Source: Meconema thalassinum | Lineage: Eukaryota; Arthropoda; Insecta; Orthoptera; Tettigoniidae | Length of the DNA stretch: 64,000 bases | Reading direction: 5' to 3' | NCBI GenBank assembly: GCA_946902985.2 | Contig: OX336389.2 | Coordinates: 343,888,444-343,952,443 of the forward strand | Shown here: one piece after another, positions 53,350 through 63,583 of the stretch | Layout: each line of letters begins with the position of its first letter | Position numbering within the stretch: position 1 is the stretch's first letter | Notes under the pieces: generated by a model | The model's database searches: none | Seen by the model: the letters and a program-made list of their open reading frames with translations, nothing else | Told to the model about the DNA's origin: nothing | Program-made: the position numbers and the translations under genes

Positions 53350-54900
53350 TCACAGAAGATGTTGAAAATATCCTCCACCTGCATCTACACATTTCTGGCA
53401 TCGTCTAACGAAATTTTCATTTACACGCTTCAGTTCGTCTACCGAGATAGCCTCAATTTCTTTGGTTATATTCTGTTTGAGTTCATCAAGGGTGTGAAGG
53501 TTTGTTGCATCAACTTTATTTTTCAGTTTTCCCCATAAATAAAAATTGCAAACCGTAAGATCTGGGGATCTTGTGGGCCACAATGGTTTACTAATTACCC
53601 TGTTGTCGAAAATTTCCTCAATTAAATCTAATGACTCGTTAGCTGTATGCGCAGTTGCAGAGTCCTGCTGGAAATATCCAGATTGGCATTCAGTGTCCGT
53701 CAATTGTTCAAAAAATGGTACGAGAATGTCATCCCTATATCTCTACCCAGTGATTGTGGTTTCAAAAAATATAGGCGCTATTATCCTGTCTGCAGTTACT
53801 GCCGCCCACACTCACATTTCCACATCATGTAGGGGTGTTTGATGTATGAAATTAACGGGTTTTTCTGAAGACCAGTACCTGTTATTCTGACTTGAAACAT
53901 GTCCACTTAAATGGAACCATGCTTCATCAGAGAATATTATTAATTTCGGGACAAGTACCCCATCATCAACACCCCTTAAAACCCAGTTACAAAAATTTAC
54001 CCTGCTCTCACTATCTCGTGGAAGCAACTCTTGAACAACAGTAATCCTGTATGGTTTCAATTTTAACATTTTTGTAGCTCGCCAAGCGGAGGTAATCGAA
54101 ATTTGTGTTTGCTGTGAAAGTTTCTTGAGTGATTTTGTAGGAGTACAGAAGCTACTATAACCCGATACTGACCTATGCATCAGAAACGTGGATAATGAAG
54201 AAAAGAGACATAAGCAGAATACAGAGAAGTGATATGAAGTTCCTACGAAGTAGGATCGGAGTAACAAGAAGAGACAGGGTGAGGAATGAAAAGGTCAGGG
54301 AAATAGTGAAAGAAGAGCCCTTGCAGGGTAGGTTTGAGACATCAAGACTGTGGTGGTATGGTCACTTAAAGAGAATGGAAGAGAAGAAGATTCCCAAGAG
54401 GATACATGAGATGCAGATGCAGAAGAAATGACCAAGGGGAAGACCAAGAGATAAGATGGCTGAAAGGACTGGAGGAATGTGTCAAGAGGAGAGGCGAGGA
54501 CTGGACTAGAGTGACAGCGGAGAGGTGGTGGGAAGAAAGGACTAAGAGGCGAGGCTTATGTTCCAAACAGACCCAGCCTGGGGCTGGAAACTGTACCAGA
54601 TGATGATGATGATGTAGGAGTATGTTGTAACTTTTCCCCTACCTCGCCTAATTTCTCCTCAGTAAGCACTCGCTTTTTTACTCTTCGTTTTCCAACCAGA
54701 ATCGAATCTGTACTTCTAAATTTGTTCACAAGTCTTCTTACAGTTTCTCTATTTGGAATGGTCGCGCCTGGGAATTTTCCTATATACCGCCTTCTAACTT
54801 CTCTACAGGAATTCGTCAATACATAAGTGTCGTACATGAAAATCTTTTGTTCTAATGGGTACGCAGGCTGATGCATTATTGAACCAATAGGCTTTAACAC
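53350..54900 (-). pseudogene. Mariner-like transposase, two stops and a LINE insertion
   Basis: The minus-strand N-terminal HTH region is at 54900-54613 (YPLEQKIFMYDTYVLTNSCR, RETVRRLVNKFRSTDSI). The LINE comes next. The frame then resumes with KSLKKLSQQTQISITSAW, the first catalytic Asp in LIIFSDEAWFHLSGHV (near 53940), and VWAAVTADRIIAPIFFE. QQDSATAHTAN (second Asp, near 53670) and WPTRSPDLTVCNFYLWG (third Asp, near 53570) follow, and the end is near 53350. In-frame stops lie at about 53812 and 53743. Spacing of the last two Asp residues (33 between) fits DD34D mariner relatives. Confidence 0.88.
54146..54612 (+). mobile_element. LINE 3' end inserted in the mariner-like element
   Basis: The + strand encodes YYNPILTYASETWIMKKRDI, then RSRIGVTRRDRVRNEKVREI and RLWWYGHLKRMEEKKIPKRI, the usual end of ORF2 in this LINE group. 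The tail GATGATGATGATGATG follows. It is flanked by TGTAGGAGTA at 54136-54145 and 54613-54622, a clean 10-bp target duplication. The coding frame has a stop after MQMQKK and frameshifts beyond. The same LINE end is found inverted at 45757-45962. Confidence 0.92.
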
Positions 54901-55239
54901 TTAGCAATAACATGTTATAAAATTTTGGAACACAATAACAATTAATCAATAACCACTAACACGTACACACGTTATAAACTTATAACACTTATAACATTAA
55001 ATAGGCTATAAACGAAATAACAAAGTTCACTTTACCCGGTAAACACTGCGTTGCAACTGCGAAGTCCCGCGCTGCTCCGAAGCATCAACCCAACAGCACT
55101 TCTTTCCTTATCTTAATTATGACATATGCTGTGACAGCAGCGCGCTGCGATATGCTCATCTGACCTTTATAGCTCCACGTTCTACCTGGAGCGCTGGACC
55201 GGCCACACTTTGAGTGAAATACTCTGTATAATTAAATCA

Positions 55240-55690
55240 TTAACTTCTAAAGGCAATGCCATGTCTCCGCAACCATTGCTCTCTGCCTTCAGCACCTCGT
55301 TTCATTTCATAGTAGGAACCATAATGAAGAGTTAATGTGATGTCTTTGAGGAAAATTTGTCTCCGTCGACCTAGGCCTTTCTTCCCTGTGATTTTTCCTT
55401 CCAGGAGATTAGCGTTATGTCGCAAGATGTGGCCTGTGAATTTAGCTTTTCTTTTATGGATCGTTGGTCTCAGTTCTCTTTTACCTTCAATTTCTTACAG
55501 GATGCTGATGTTAGTCCTCTTTTCAATCTATTTAACCCGTAATATTCTCCGCCAGACCCACATCTCAAACACTTCAAGTCGCTTCCAATCCTGACCTCTG
55601 ATCGTCCAAGATTCACATCCATATAGAAGCACACTCCACACAAAGGACATGACAAATTTCTGTTTAATTGCAATATCCAAATTTGCATTA
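55240..55690 (-). pseudogene. LINE ORF2 3' end
   Basis: The minus strand in two frames reads SFVWSVLLYGCESWTI-like sequence near 55650-55600 and ILRHNANLLEGKITGKKGLG near 55435-55380. RRRQIFLKDITLTLHYG follows, then the stop near 55240. The order LLYG-ES-T ... GH-LRH ... EGK--GKR--GR is characteristic of the C-terminus of many insect LINE ORF2 proteins. It is a different copy, and probably a different family, from the LINE end 600 bp away. Confidence 0.75.
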
Positions 55691-55905
55691 ATCAAATGAT
55701 TTTTCTTGTTATTGAATAATTAAAAAGTATTAATAGAACACTAATAATACTTTAATTTAAAATAATTTAAGAAAAGTTTAATCCAATATAATATCTAATA
55801 TATGTTTCTTGTAACAAACATTTATAAGCCAATATGGATGGTTAGATTCATGTCATTGTGTGAGCTGCTGTCGGTTGAACCAATAAATAACTTGTACTGT
55901 TGCAG

Positions 55906-56074
55906 GTTTTGCGTGACAATAATTTTGAACCAGGCTGCCTTCAGCGAAGATCACTCCCAGAAGAAGAGGGTCCCCCAACTCCCCAAGAAGTGGTTCTGTG
56001 GACCAATCATCGCGTAATGGAATGGCTTAGAGTAGTTGACTTAGCAGAATACGCACCCAATCTTCGTGGATCAG
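55906..56074 (+). CDS. Liprin-beta: Liprin-beta exon, SAM2 end and SAM3 start
   Basis: A 169-nt exon entered in phase 0 and left in phase 1. It codes VLRDNNFEPGCLQRRSLPEE, EGPPTPQEVVLWTNHRVMEW and LRVVDLAEYAPNLRGS plus the first base of a Gly codon. The acceptor is TACTGTTGCAG and the donor GGATCAG|GTGACT. WTNHRVMEWLR-VDLAEYAPNLRGSG is almost invariant in liprin-betas and marks SAM3. The remainder (VHGGLM-type) should follow in the next exon, which I do not find before 64000. Confidence 0.96.
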
Positions 56075-56174
56075 GTGACTGCTGCATCACATCAAAAATA
56101 TTATGTTTGAACATTATCCAATGGTGGAGCAGGATTCTTTATCTTCCCTCTCCAACTTTCAATACTTCATTGTC

Positions 56175-56330
56175 CAGCCTCGTGGCTTAGTGGCTAGCAT
56201 ATTAGATTTTGGCCCAAAGGCTCCTGGGTCTGATTTCTGGTCACACCCTCGAAATTTTAATGGTTAATTCCATTGATTTGGGGAAATCTTCATCATCACT
56301 TCTTTCTCATCATGATACACAGACACCAGC
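56175..56330 (+). mobile_element. SINE family D, copy 2
   Basis: Head CAGCCTCGTGGCTTAGTGGC then TAGCATATTAGATTTTGGCC, a degenerate B box, and GGGGAAATCTTCATCATCAC. This matches the block order of the copy at 1402-1640 (GGCTTCGGCCC, TCTTCATCATCAC), with an internal deletion. Confidence 0.65.
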
Positions 56331-56907
56331 TCGAAAGGCATGCATCAGGCCTCCTCGGAGATCCCTCTATTATTAATATTTTATTTTTCCGAATATGATG
56401 CATTGTTTCTTTGAATTTGAGTTTACTAGCCACCACATATTTCACCACTACTTCACATGGCCATGAAGTTAGATTTGCTAACGTCAACTACTGCCGAGGA
56501 AAGAGGCAATGCCTCACTCAAAATGCAGGTGGCTCATTAGAGTTGTTGACTGAAATGTTTCAACACAACTTCGTTTGAGTGGGTCCATGCCCTTAATCTG
56601 CATGCAATCCATTTCATGCTGTATATTCTTTTTGATAGAGCTTTGCTCAACTCAAATTGTTTTCTTTTAGCTGAGGGTTTTCCTTAAGAGGGGTTCTCAC
56701 ATCAAATAAATGAGTAATATATATTGAATTACTAGTAATAAGGTGCACATCTCAGTCATAATTTGTAGAGCTGTTGATTTAATCAATTAACTGGACCGAT
56801 TAACCGATTAATCTAAAAATACGATTAACTGATCAATGTGCTTTAGTCGATTAATCGAGCCGATTAAAAAATAGTAGTTTGGTGTAGTAAAAGTAATTAT
56901 TTTTATA

Positions 56908-57586
56908 TACTAGGGCTGTTTTTTAAGTAAGGGCCTTTTTTTTTAAATTAACTGAACATTTTATTTTGAAATCACATTTATTTTTAGGTTTTACATACTT
57001 TCCTCTATTTTTCTACATAGTTGCCTTGTTTATTTAGGCACTTGTCATACCTTAAAACTAAGTTCTGAAATCCCTCTGCATAAATGTTTGCCGCCTGCTC
57101 TGACAACCAAGAATTCACACTTGAGGAAAATCCATTGATAGAGGGGTTATCATGAATCTTCGGTCCTCATGAATTTTCGTGTCAATTGCAGTCACCAAGT
57201 CATCTGTGATCACAGATCTGAGCGTTCATCGTCATGAACATTTCCACGGCCACTTTTGAACTTGCGTACCCATTTTCGCACTTTACCTTCCGTCATTGCA
57301 TTATCACCATACGCCTCACAAAGCTGACGATGAATGTCTGCAGCCGACATGTTTCTTGCACACAAAAAACGTATCACAGATCGTACCTCACACGCGGTGG
57401 GCGAATCAATAATCTTGAACATTGTAAGGATGCACAGTTCAGCGTACAGGTTAGCTACACAGCTGCAACTGACGCCTGCTTGTTCGCAAAGGATGCCGGG
57501 AGGTAGCGTGCATGCCAGTTGCGGCGTGCGCACTAACTACGGGCTTTAAAAAGAAAACGGCTCTTACTTAAAAAACAGTCCTTGTA
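56908..57586 (-). mobile_element. Internally deleted mariner nested in hAT
   Basis: The left end TACTAGGGCTGTTTTTTAAG and, inverted, the right end TACAAGGACTGTTTTTTAAG are inverted repeats of ~30 bp. TA is at 56906-56907 on the left; the right flank reads TG, probably a decayed TA. The minus strand encodes a mariner N-terminus (ACEVRSVIRFLCARNMSAAD, then EGKVRKWVRKFKSGRGNV near 57410-57230). It then passes directly to the C-terminal tail (WLSEQAANIYAEGFQNLVLR then YDKCLNKQGNYVEK near 57110-57005). The whole DDE core is deleted. Confidence 0.88.
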
Positions 57587-57739
57587 TGAATTGCAGCCAA
57601 ATGGCCATTAGCTGGGTAGCACAAAACCTGTGTATTGTATTATTATTAGCCATTTGGCATGCTAGCATCAGCTATTGTAAGATTGACAGGTCATTAAATT
57701 TAGCTGATGCTGATTCCTTTTATCTTTCTGAAGCATCTA

Positions 57740-57975
57740 TGTAGAAGATGACTTCGCAAACCCTCTACAATGGTGGAAAAAAAATTCAGTCCAACTTACA
57801 CATCTCGCACGCATAGCAAAAAAATTGCTTTGCATTCCAGCCACTTCATTTCTGTATGAGTGTGTGTTCAGTGAAGCTGGAAATATTGTTACTAAGAGAT
57901 GGGCAGCCCTTAGTTGTGAGGATGTCACATTAGCCCTATGACATTCTGAAGTCCTGGAGCAAAGAAGTGTGGCTG
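57740..57975 (+). pseudogene. hAT transposase C-terminal dimerisation domain
   Basis: The + strand reads FANPLQWWKK then LARIAKKLLCIPATSFLYEC and VFSEAGNIVTKRWAALSCED. This is the hAT dimerisation signature (PL-WW, A-K-L-IPATS---ER-FS-AG). Tyr replaces the usual Ser/Glu context and a stop occurs after about 65 codons. The upstream catalytic domain is absent or replaced by the mariner insertion. Confidence 0.88.
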
Positions 57976-58154
57976 TAAGTAATTGTGAACTTCAACTTCA
58001 AACTCTTGTATCATTAAATAATCACTATTGAAACATATTTTAAATAATAGGCCTATTATTAACTTGAATGCTTTTGAATTTATTTATTTTTTACTTGCAC
58101 GCCACCAATACAATTGAAATTTGAAATTATATCTTGCTCATAGCAAAATATAAT

Positions 58155-58205
58155 TTCCAGACCCGGTCGGAGACTGGAAGCAGGCTGTGGATTTTCATTT
58201 CATTT
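58155..58205 (+). mobile_element. 51-bp retroposed SINE-tail fragment
   Basis: CATAGCAAAATATAAT at 58139-58154 and 58206-58221 is an exact 16-bp duplication around a 51-bp insert. The insert begins TTCCAGACCCGGTCGGAGAC and ends CATTTCATTT. This is the form of an extremely 5'-truncated SINE or LINE insertion. Confidence 0.75.
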
Positions 58206-58579
58206 CATAGCAAAATATAATATTCAAAGTTGTTTTTTCTCGAACTGATACTGTGTGAAACCGACTTCAGTTCGATTAATCAACCGATTAAAGGCATCCG
58301 GTTAACCGATCAAAATTTTTAATCGATCGACAGCTCTAATAATTTGTACACTTTTGACCAGGAGACATGCTTGCCACATACTTTTAATAACCATTAAATT
58401 AATAAATAACGATGCCTAGCTATATACTGCCAAAATAATTTGAAACAAGATGAAAGACAAAACTGACGAAATACATATTTTTGCAAAATCATGTGGACAC
58501 TATAACACATCTTCAAAGATCCCTTAAATTCCAGCTCCTTGGCATCATTAAAGCAACAGCAGTTAGAAGGCACCTGTGA

Positions 58580-59345
58580 TATTATTACATGAACATTATG
58601 AATATTGCACAAGTTCACCAGACAAAAAGATAGCCACCCGTGTCAAAGTCGCTTTGGAGCGCTGTGGATGGTGTTGGCATTGGTACCAGATGGGCACCGC
58701 TGACTTAGTTTTTGTGCATGTGAGCCTGTCTTTAAGCTGCACATCTTCAATGACCCAAACAACACCGTGGACAGTGACTGGAGGCATGAAGTGTGGTCTG
58801 ATGTGACTTCACCTGTTCTCAAATGATGCAAGGCATTAAGTGCACCGACAACCCAATGAGGTGTTTAACCCGCAATGTGTGTGGAGGTTGTAGTTTAAGC
58901 TTGGGGTGGTTCTGTGATGTCTTGGGGGTATTGAGCCCACACATTCAGGTCACCGTGAACATGAACTAGAAAGTTCATTTCAACACTCTTGGTGACCAAG
59001 TGTTGCCTTTCATTTATCTTCTACATGTTAAGTATGCTGTGGCCGCTCTCATTTTCCAAGATGACAGCAGTGGTAGCAAGCATATGTGACGCACAGACAT
59101 CCTGTCGCACCTCAACTGGCCTGCTAAATCACCCGATTTTAATCCCATATAAAATGTGTGGGACTATTTGGAATAGCAGGTGTAAATGCAGAAATCATCA
59201 TCCCCACAGTTTGGTGGTTCTGTGGGATCTAATCAAGAGTGAGTGGCTTCGACTAGATATGACATACCTGCAGAAACTTGCAGATTCCCTTCCTCATGAA
59301 TTCAGGCAGTTACCAAGGCTCGGGGCAGGAGAGCATTGACCCCGT
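58580..59345 (+). pseudogene. Tc1-like transposase relic
   Basis: Scattered + strand pieces of a Tc1-family enzyme in several frames. Near 59090-59175 the text reads LNWPAKSPDFNPI and NVWDYLE, the third catalytic region. At the end, near 59310, is LPRLGAGEH/KARGR-type sequence where Tc1 enzymes have IKARGG. FQDDSSGSKH near 59055 stands in the place of the second Asp block. No inverted ends were found. Confidence 0.6.
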
Positions 59346-59439
59346 GGGCGCCCAGAGAAATGATGGCTGGATAGAATCAGTGAAGACCTACTGGTGTGTG
59401 GTCTCAAACCTGAAGATGCCCTTGACAGGAAGAAGTGGC

Positions 59440-60620
59440 GAACAACAACCAAGCAAGCAAGCAAGCGGACCCTGCGCCAACGCGGGAAATACGCTAGGAA
59501 AGAAACAAACCAAGGCTAGAGGCGGTGTTATTCTGTATTAGAATGATGTCTCAAAGTGGAGACTAATTTTTTGTGTGGTGAGCTTATGTGGTATTAATCT
59601 CTAAGGTGCTTTGCTTTAGGAATAATACTGCATACGTGATCTGATGGTCATTAGACGATATCATCTTGCCATGTAGTTGCAAACTATTGACAGTTTAGTG
59701 TCCTAGTTTTATCAGAGCAGTTGACCCAGATGTAGCCCATCATTTCTTAGTTACGACCAAGGCAAGGTCAGTGGTGTGCACGAGTCCAAACAAGAGACGC
59801 TGCTGGTGGAGAAGGGTAGAGCATCTTATTACGCTCCACCTCAGTAGGGACAATTGGTACTGTTTATGGCCATTTGTCCATTAAAGTGAAAGTGCACTCT
59901 ACCTTATTTTAGATATTTCCTCTAATATACTATTTCCATTATGCTGTGGCTCACACCCATGTATCTGATTGTGCCAACTAGAGAACATGATGATCAGAGG
60001 CTTTTCTGTTTGGCTAAACAGTCAAATTAATTGTGAAAAGAAATACATTTTATATATAACTCAATAACTCTCCTTAATCCTTCTGGTTCATAGGGTGATG
60101 ACTTCAGTATCACATGCAACAACAGTCCCATATGGTGATCGGCATATTGCATGAGCAACTTCACAGTGGGATGAAATTCAGGTCTTTACATTTTTCTTGA
60201 GTTTGTAAGAATCAGTGGGCAGACAATTACAAATTGGCTGCATTTTGCATGCTGCCATCAGCTGTGAATTATTGAACATGGTCTGCTACACCTAATAATT
60301 TCCACTTTTAACTTCAAGTTCTCTGACCAAAAGGGGTTCTCAAAAATATAGTTAACTACAATTGGGCTATGAAGTGTATAGTGGTTGGAAATGACAAATG
60401 AACTGTATAAAGTTTCATAGAAAGCATTTTATTAGAATTTGGACAAGTCTTTCCCTTTGCTTTACTATAAAACTGGTATGCTCAGCAAGATTTTGGAAAT
60501 ATGTGTAGTAGAAGTTATCCAAATGGTAAAAATATAGTATTATTTTAATCTTCGTTGTCGTCATTGTATTCATTATAAATAACTCACAGAACACTTCCAA
60601 GAGACTCAAAACATATTTTT
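59440..60620. other. Intron or downstream sequence, nothing recognised
   Basis: No exon, SINE or transposase piece that I can support. Confidence 0.5.
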
Positions 60621-60639
60621 CAAACACAATATGATAGTC

Positions 60640-60880
60640 CCATATTTGAATATTAAGGAATTTTATAACATATTCATCTTTACAATATACTTTCCTGATA
60701 AAAGCTACAAAAGACGAGTTACAGTCAAACAACATACAAGATTAAAAACAGAAACAAAATACTTCATTCCTATTTGCACAAACAACTGTGGATACAAGAG
60801 TTTGGTTTACACAATTCCTTCAGTTTTAAAGGAACTTCCCTCTAAAATAAGAAATATATCTCAAATAAAACATGGGTAGT
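60640..60880 (+). pseudogene. LINE ORF2 C-terminal fragment (CR1/jockey-like)
   Basis: The + frame reads YKRRVTVKQHTRLKTETKYF, IPICTNNCGYKSLVYTIPSV and LKELPSKIRNISQIKHG. The pattern F-x-P-x-x-x-T-x-x-G-x-x-S-x-x-Y-x-x-P-x-x-x-N/K-x-LP is common near the end of CR1/jockey-group ORF2. Only about 60 codons survive. Confidence 0.55.
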
Positions 60881-60916
60881 AATTTAAAAAAAAACCAATG
60901 TTTATCAAAACATGAT

Positions 60917-63583
60917 ACAGAAAAACCTCTGTCTATTGTTCCTGGATGTATCGTTTTCCCGGATTCATCATCCAAATTTTGCCGTCCCAAGAATCTTCGT
61001 ATTCTACATGACTTAATATTACACACGCCTGTTGTTCCTCAAAGTGTTGTTTTCCCTCGTCTGTTGTCTATAAATCTTGGTCCCAACAAACCTTGATCCC
61101 TAATCGATCATTTTAAAGAACGAGTGTTTAAAAAATTCAAGCAGTTTGTGCGCAACATGCAATATTTTTAGAGCATGCTGTACTAAAGGTCAGAGGTATT
61201 TTTCTTGAAGGTCATTCTTCTCCGAGTGTGTCTCTGTGGGTGTGCATGGTGGAAAAAGCATCTAAGCATGATTTTTCTGTTTATTTAATTTAGGTACCGT
61301 ACCATAAACTGATTTCGTATTGCAATTTTAAATTGCATATGGTCATGATGTTTCTATTTACTTATCAAAGTCCATCATACTGTCTACTGGGAAATATTAC
61401 ATCAAATAGTGACTAATAATAACAAAAACATTTGGTGAAGGCAGCTCTTGTTCGAGCATGATTATTCTTTGTAGATTTAGTACAAAAACGGCTGCAGTTT
61501 ACTTCTATCACAAGCACACACATAGGCTAGAATAATGTTATGCAAGTGTTATTTCCCAATGAATCTTTTCCAAGCATAGAGATATATCTAAATAAATGTG
61601 CCGCACGGTGCACAAGAGGGGAAATGGACACTCGCTTCTAGTATGGTTCCTACAAGCATTCCGCCTCGAACATACGACATCTCAAAACGAACGACTTGAG
61701 CTTTGACTCTACCGCATATGCTTACGTTTTGAAACCACAGGTGCCATTGTAAATAGGATTCAACAAAGAGCATTTCGTCTGCACAGAATCAAGATTTATA
61801 GCAGACTGAGCACATGCTGTGCTTAGAATAGACCAGAAAGTGGTAATGTTCCCCTGAATAATGGAGGCACTAGAGAAAAGCTCTCCAGATTGTTCAGTTT
61901 TTACAGCATTAATATAATTTATGAACAGTGTGCTAGTTCTTACTTGTTAGCATAAGCTGCAGAGAATTGGCAGGGGGGCTTAACACCACTGCAATTTCAT
62001 TTGTCACTTGTTCCTTCCCTGTCCAGCGAAGGTGCCAATCCTTGGGCGAGATCAATCTCACCTGTTCTTCAAGGACATGTTTACAGTGCGCTGGCCAGCT
62101 TGAGAACGAGAAATACTGCAACTAGGACTTTCTTGCCCGGGGAAGTCTGTAAAGTTAGTCTGTTGGTGGGAGAATATGAATTTAGTTTCTGCACGCGGCA
62201 CAGTTATTTGTATGCATTTACACTACGTTTGCTGGAAATGTGCGCCCATTGCAAACAAGTGCACACCTATGATCAGCTGTTCGCCTTTGGCACCATCCAT
62301 TGCATTCAAAGGCACAGCGGTCCAACTTTTGTCCTCTCACCACAGCGGACCGGGTTCGATTCCCGGTCATTGCATGTGAGATTTTCAAAGTGAAATTCCA
62401 TGTCCTGTGGTTCGAATTCCACGTAAAAAGGAGGTCCCGTGGCTCATGATCACGAGATTAGCGGTCACGCAAAACTACAAACTTCCTTTCCTTCAAAGGC
62501 ACAGCCATTTCATTGCGTGATTGGCTCCAATACAAATGCTGGTAGTGCAATGAAAATTTGAACCCCTTCAGCGAAAATATTACATTTTACTTTCAATTTG
62601 TCCTTTTGCACCTCAATTATACGATATTCTCAAGTCGAGGCACAAGTTAGTCTATTCAAATCCAGCTCATTGTTTCAGATGATGCATTGTGATATTGCCT
62701 AGGAATGGTTGAAATCTGAGCACTCAACTAGTCGATGCATTCTTGTACTTAGATTCACTTTATAGCCCTATTCTCAGCACAATCATGATGCTTTTGAACT
62801 CACACAGATTAAATAGTCTGCACCATGCTTACGCATATGGTATGCATTATGCATTTGGCACTACTTTCGTTTCTGCAATGCAATTAGTCATTGATGAAAA
62901 TTTGTAAATTTGTCTATCATAACTGCAAAAGGGCGGAATATTTTGAACACACAAATTTAGGTTAAAAGGAAATTGTTTTAAATGCCATGAATACACGAAG
63001 GAAGGATTATGCGTGGTTCGTACACGTAAACAATACTTTTTAGTAGGGTATCAATTTGTCCTCTCGCGTCTTTGTCGTGCCGAATTTCCTAGTCTCAGCC
63101 CATGTTAGCCTATTCAAATCCAGATCATTGTTTCAAACATACATTGTGATATTGCTGACGACTGGTGGAAACTATGCAATCGACAATCAACTCTATTAAT
63201 TTTCTTGCTTAGATTCACTTTATAGTACACTGCTCATCGTTATTCACGGCAGAGTCATAACTCTTCACAATGCGCCTCTCGTTTCCCATTGACACAATGG
63301 TTGAGAATTGCTATCGAATAATAGGTTGATGATGGCCAATGAATTGATTTCATAACTTGCGTCAAAAATACACCATCTGATATTAAATCAGAGTGGTGGA
63401 ATTTCCAGAAATGATTGAATATTCATTTCATAAGAGCCAAATGTTAGAAAGTAGCATAGAACATACTTTTACCTTACATATTTTATCTAAAAGCAACAGT
63501 TCATTAGTAACAGGATTGTTCAGTGTTTTTTCTTTTTTTTTTCTTTCTTTGGGTCCCACCAATGATGGATCTAGGTTTCACTG
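60917..63583. mobile_element. Candidate pogo/Tigger-like element
   Basis: The left side CAGAAAAACCTCTGTCTATT after TA, and the right side, inverted, CAGTGAAACCTAGATCC before TA, could be diverged inverted ends. The left subterminal text (TATCGTTTTCCCGGATTCAT then CCAAATTTTGCCGTCCC) resembles the layout of the pogo element at 42850. No transposase domain was recognised inside. Could be two unrelated ends. Confidence 0.35.
62319..62491 (+). mobile_element. SINE family C, with 14-bp target duplication
   Basis: B box GGGTTCGATTCCCGGTCATT, then TGCATGTGAGATTTTCAAAG, CCATGTCCTGTGGTTCG and GGAGGTCCCGTGGCTCATGA, with a tail CTTCCTTTCC. Flanked by TTCAAAGGCACAGC at 62305-62318 and 62492-62505. The head is shorter than in the copy at 5995. 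It is the best preserved member of the family here. Confidence 0.88.

Larger units (their letters stand above)
53200..55228 (-). mobile_element. Mariner-like element with inverted ends, split by a LINE
   Basis: Imperfect inverted ends: TACAGGGTCTTCCACTTAAA at the left and, inverted, TACAGAGTATTTCACTCAAA at the right, followed on both sides by GTG(C/T)GGCCGG. TA flanks are at 53198-53199 and 55229-55230. Without the LINE at 54146-54612 the element is about 1.55 kb, a normal mariner size. The transposase is on the minus strand. Confidence 0.88.
8694..56074 (+). other. Liprin-beta: Liprin-beta type gene locus (partial, seven internal exons)
   Basis: Seven exons on the + strand join with matching phases and encode the linker plus SAM1, SAM2 and most of SAM3 of a liprin-beta family protein. 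Liprin-betas are cytoplasmic scaffolds that dimerise through coiled coils and bind liprin-alpha through SAM domains. They act at synapses and cell-matrix contacts, where liprin-alpha partners LAR-type receptor phosphatases. The N-terminal coiled-coil exons and the exon finishing SAM3 are not visible here. Introns of 2400, 8525, 20486, 5834, 4699 and 4248 bp carry nearly all the mobile DNA in the window. The seven exons sum to 1189 nt, about 396 codons. Confidence 0.9.
56766..58338 (+). mobile_element. hAT element with 8-bp target duplications
   Basis: The ends TAGAGCTGTTGATT and, inverted, TAGAGCTGTCGATC are flanked by ATAATTTG at 56758-56765 and 58339-58346, the 8-bp duplication diagnostic of hAT. 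Subterminal regions on both sides are packed with CGATTAA motifs in both orientations. The interior keeps only a C-terminal transposase piece and holds a nested mariner (56908-57586) and a 51-bp retroposed fragment (58155-58205). Confidence 0.92.

Noticed and set aside
61230..61270. VHGG-like reading as the missing SAM3 exon
   Set aside because: Only three or four residues match, there is no acceptor in phase, and the following residues do not fit.
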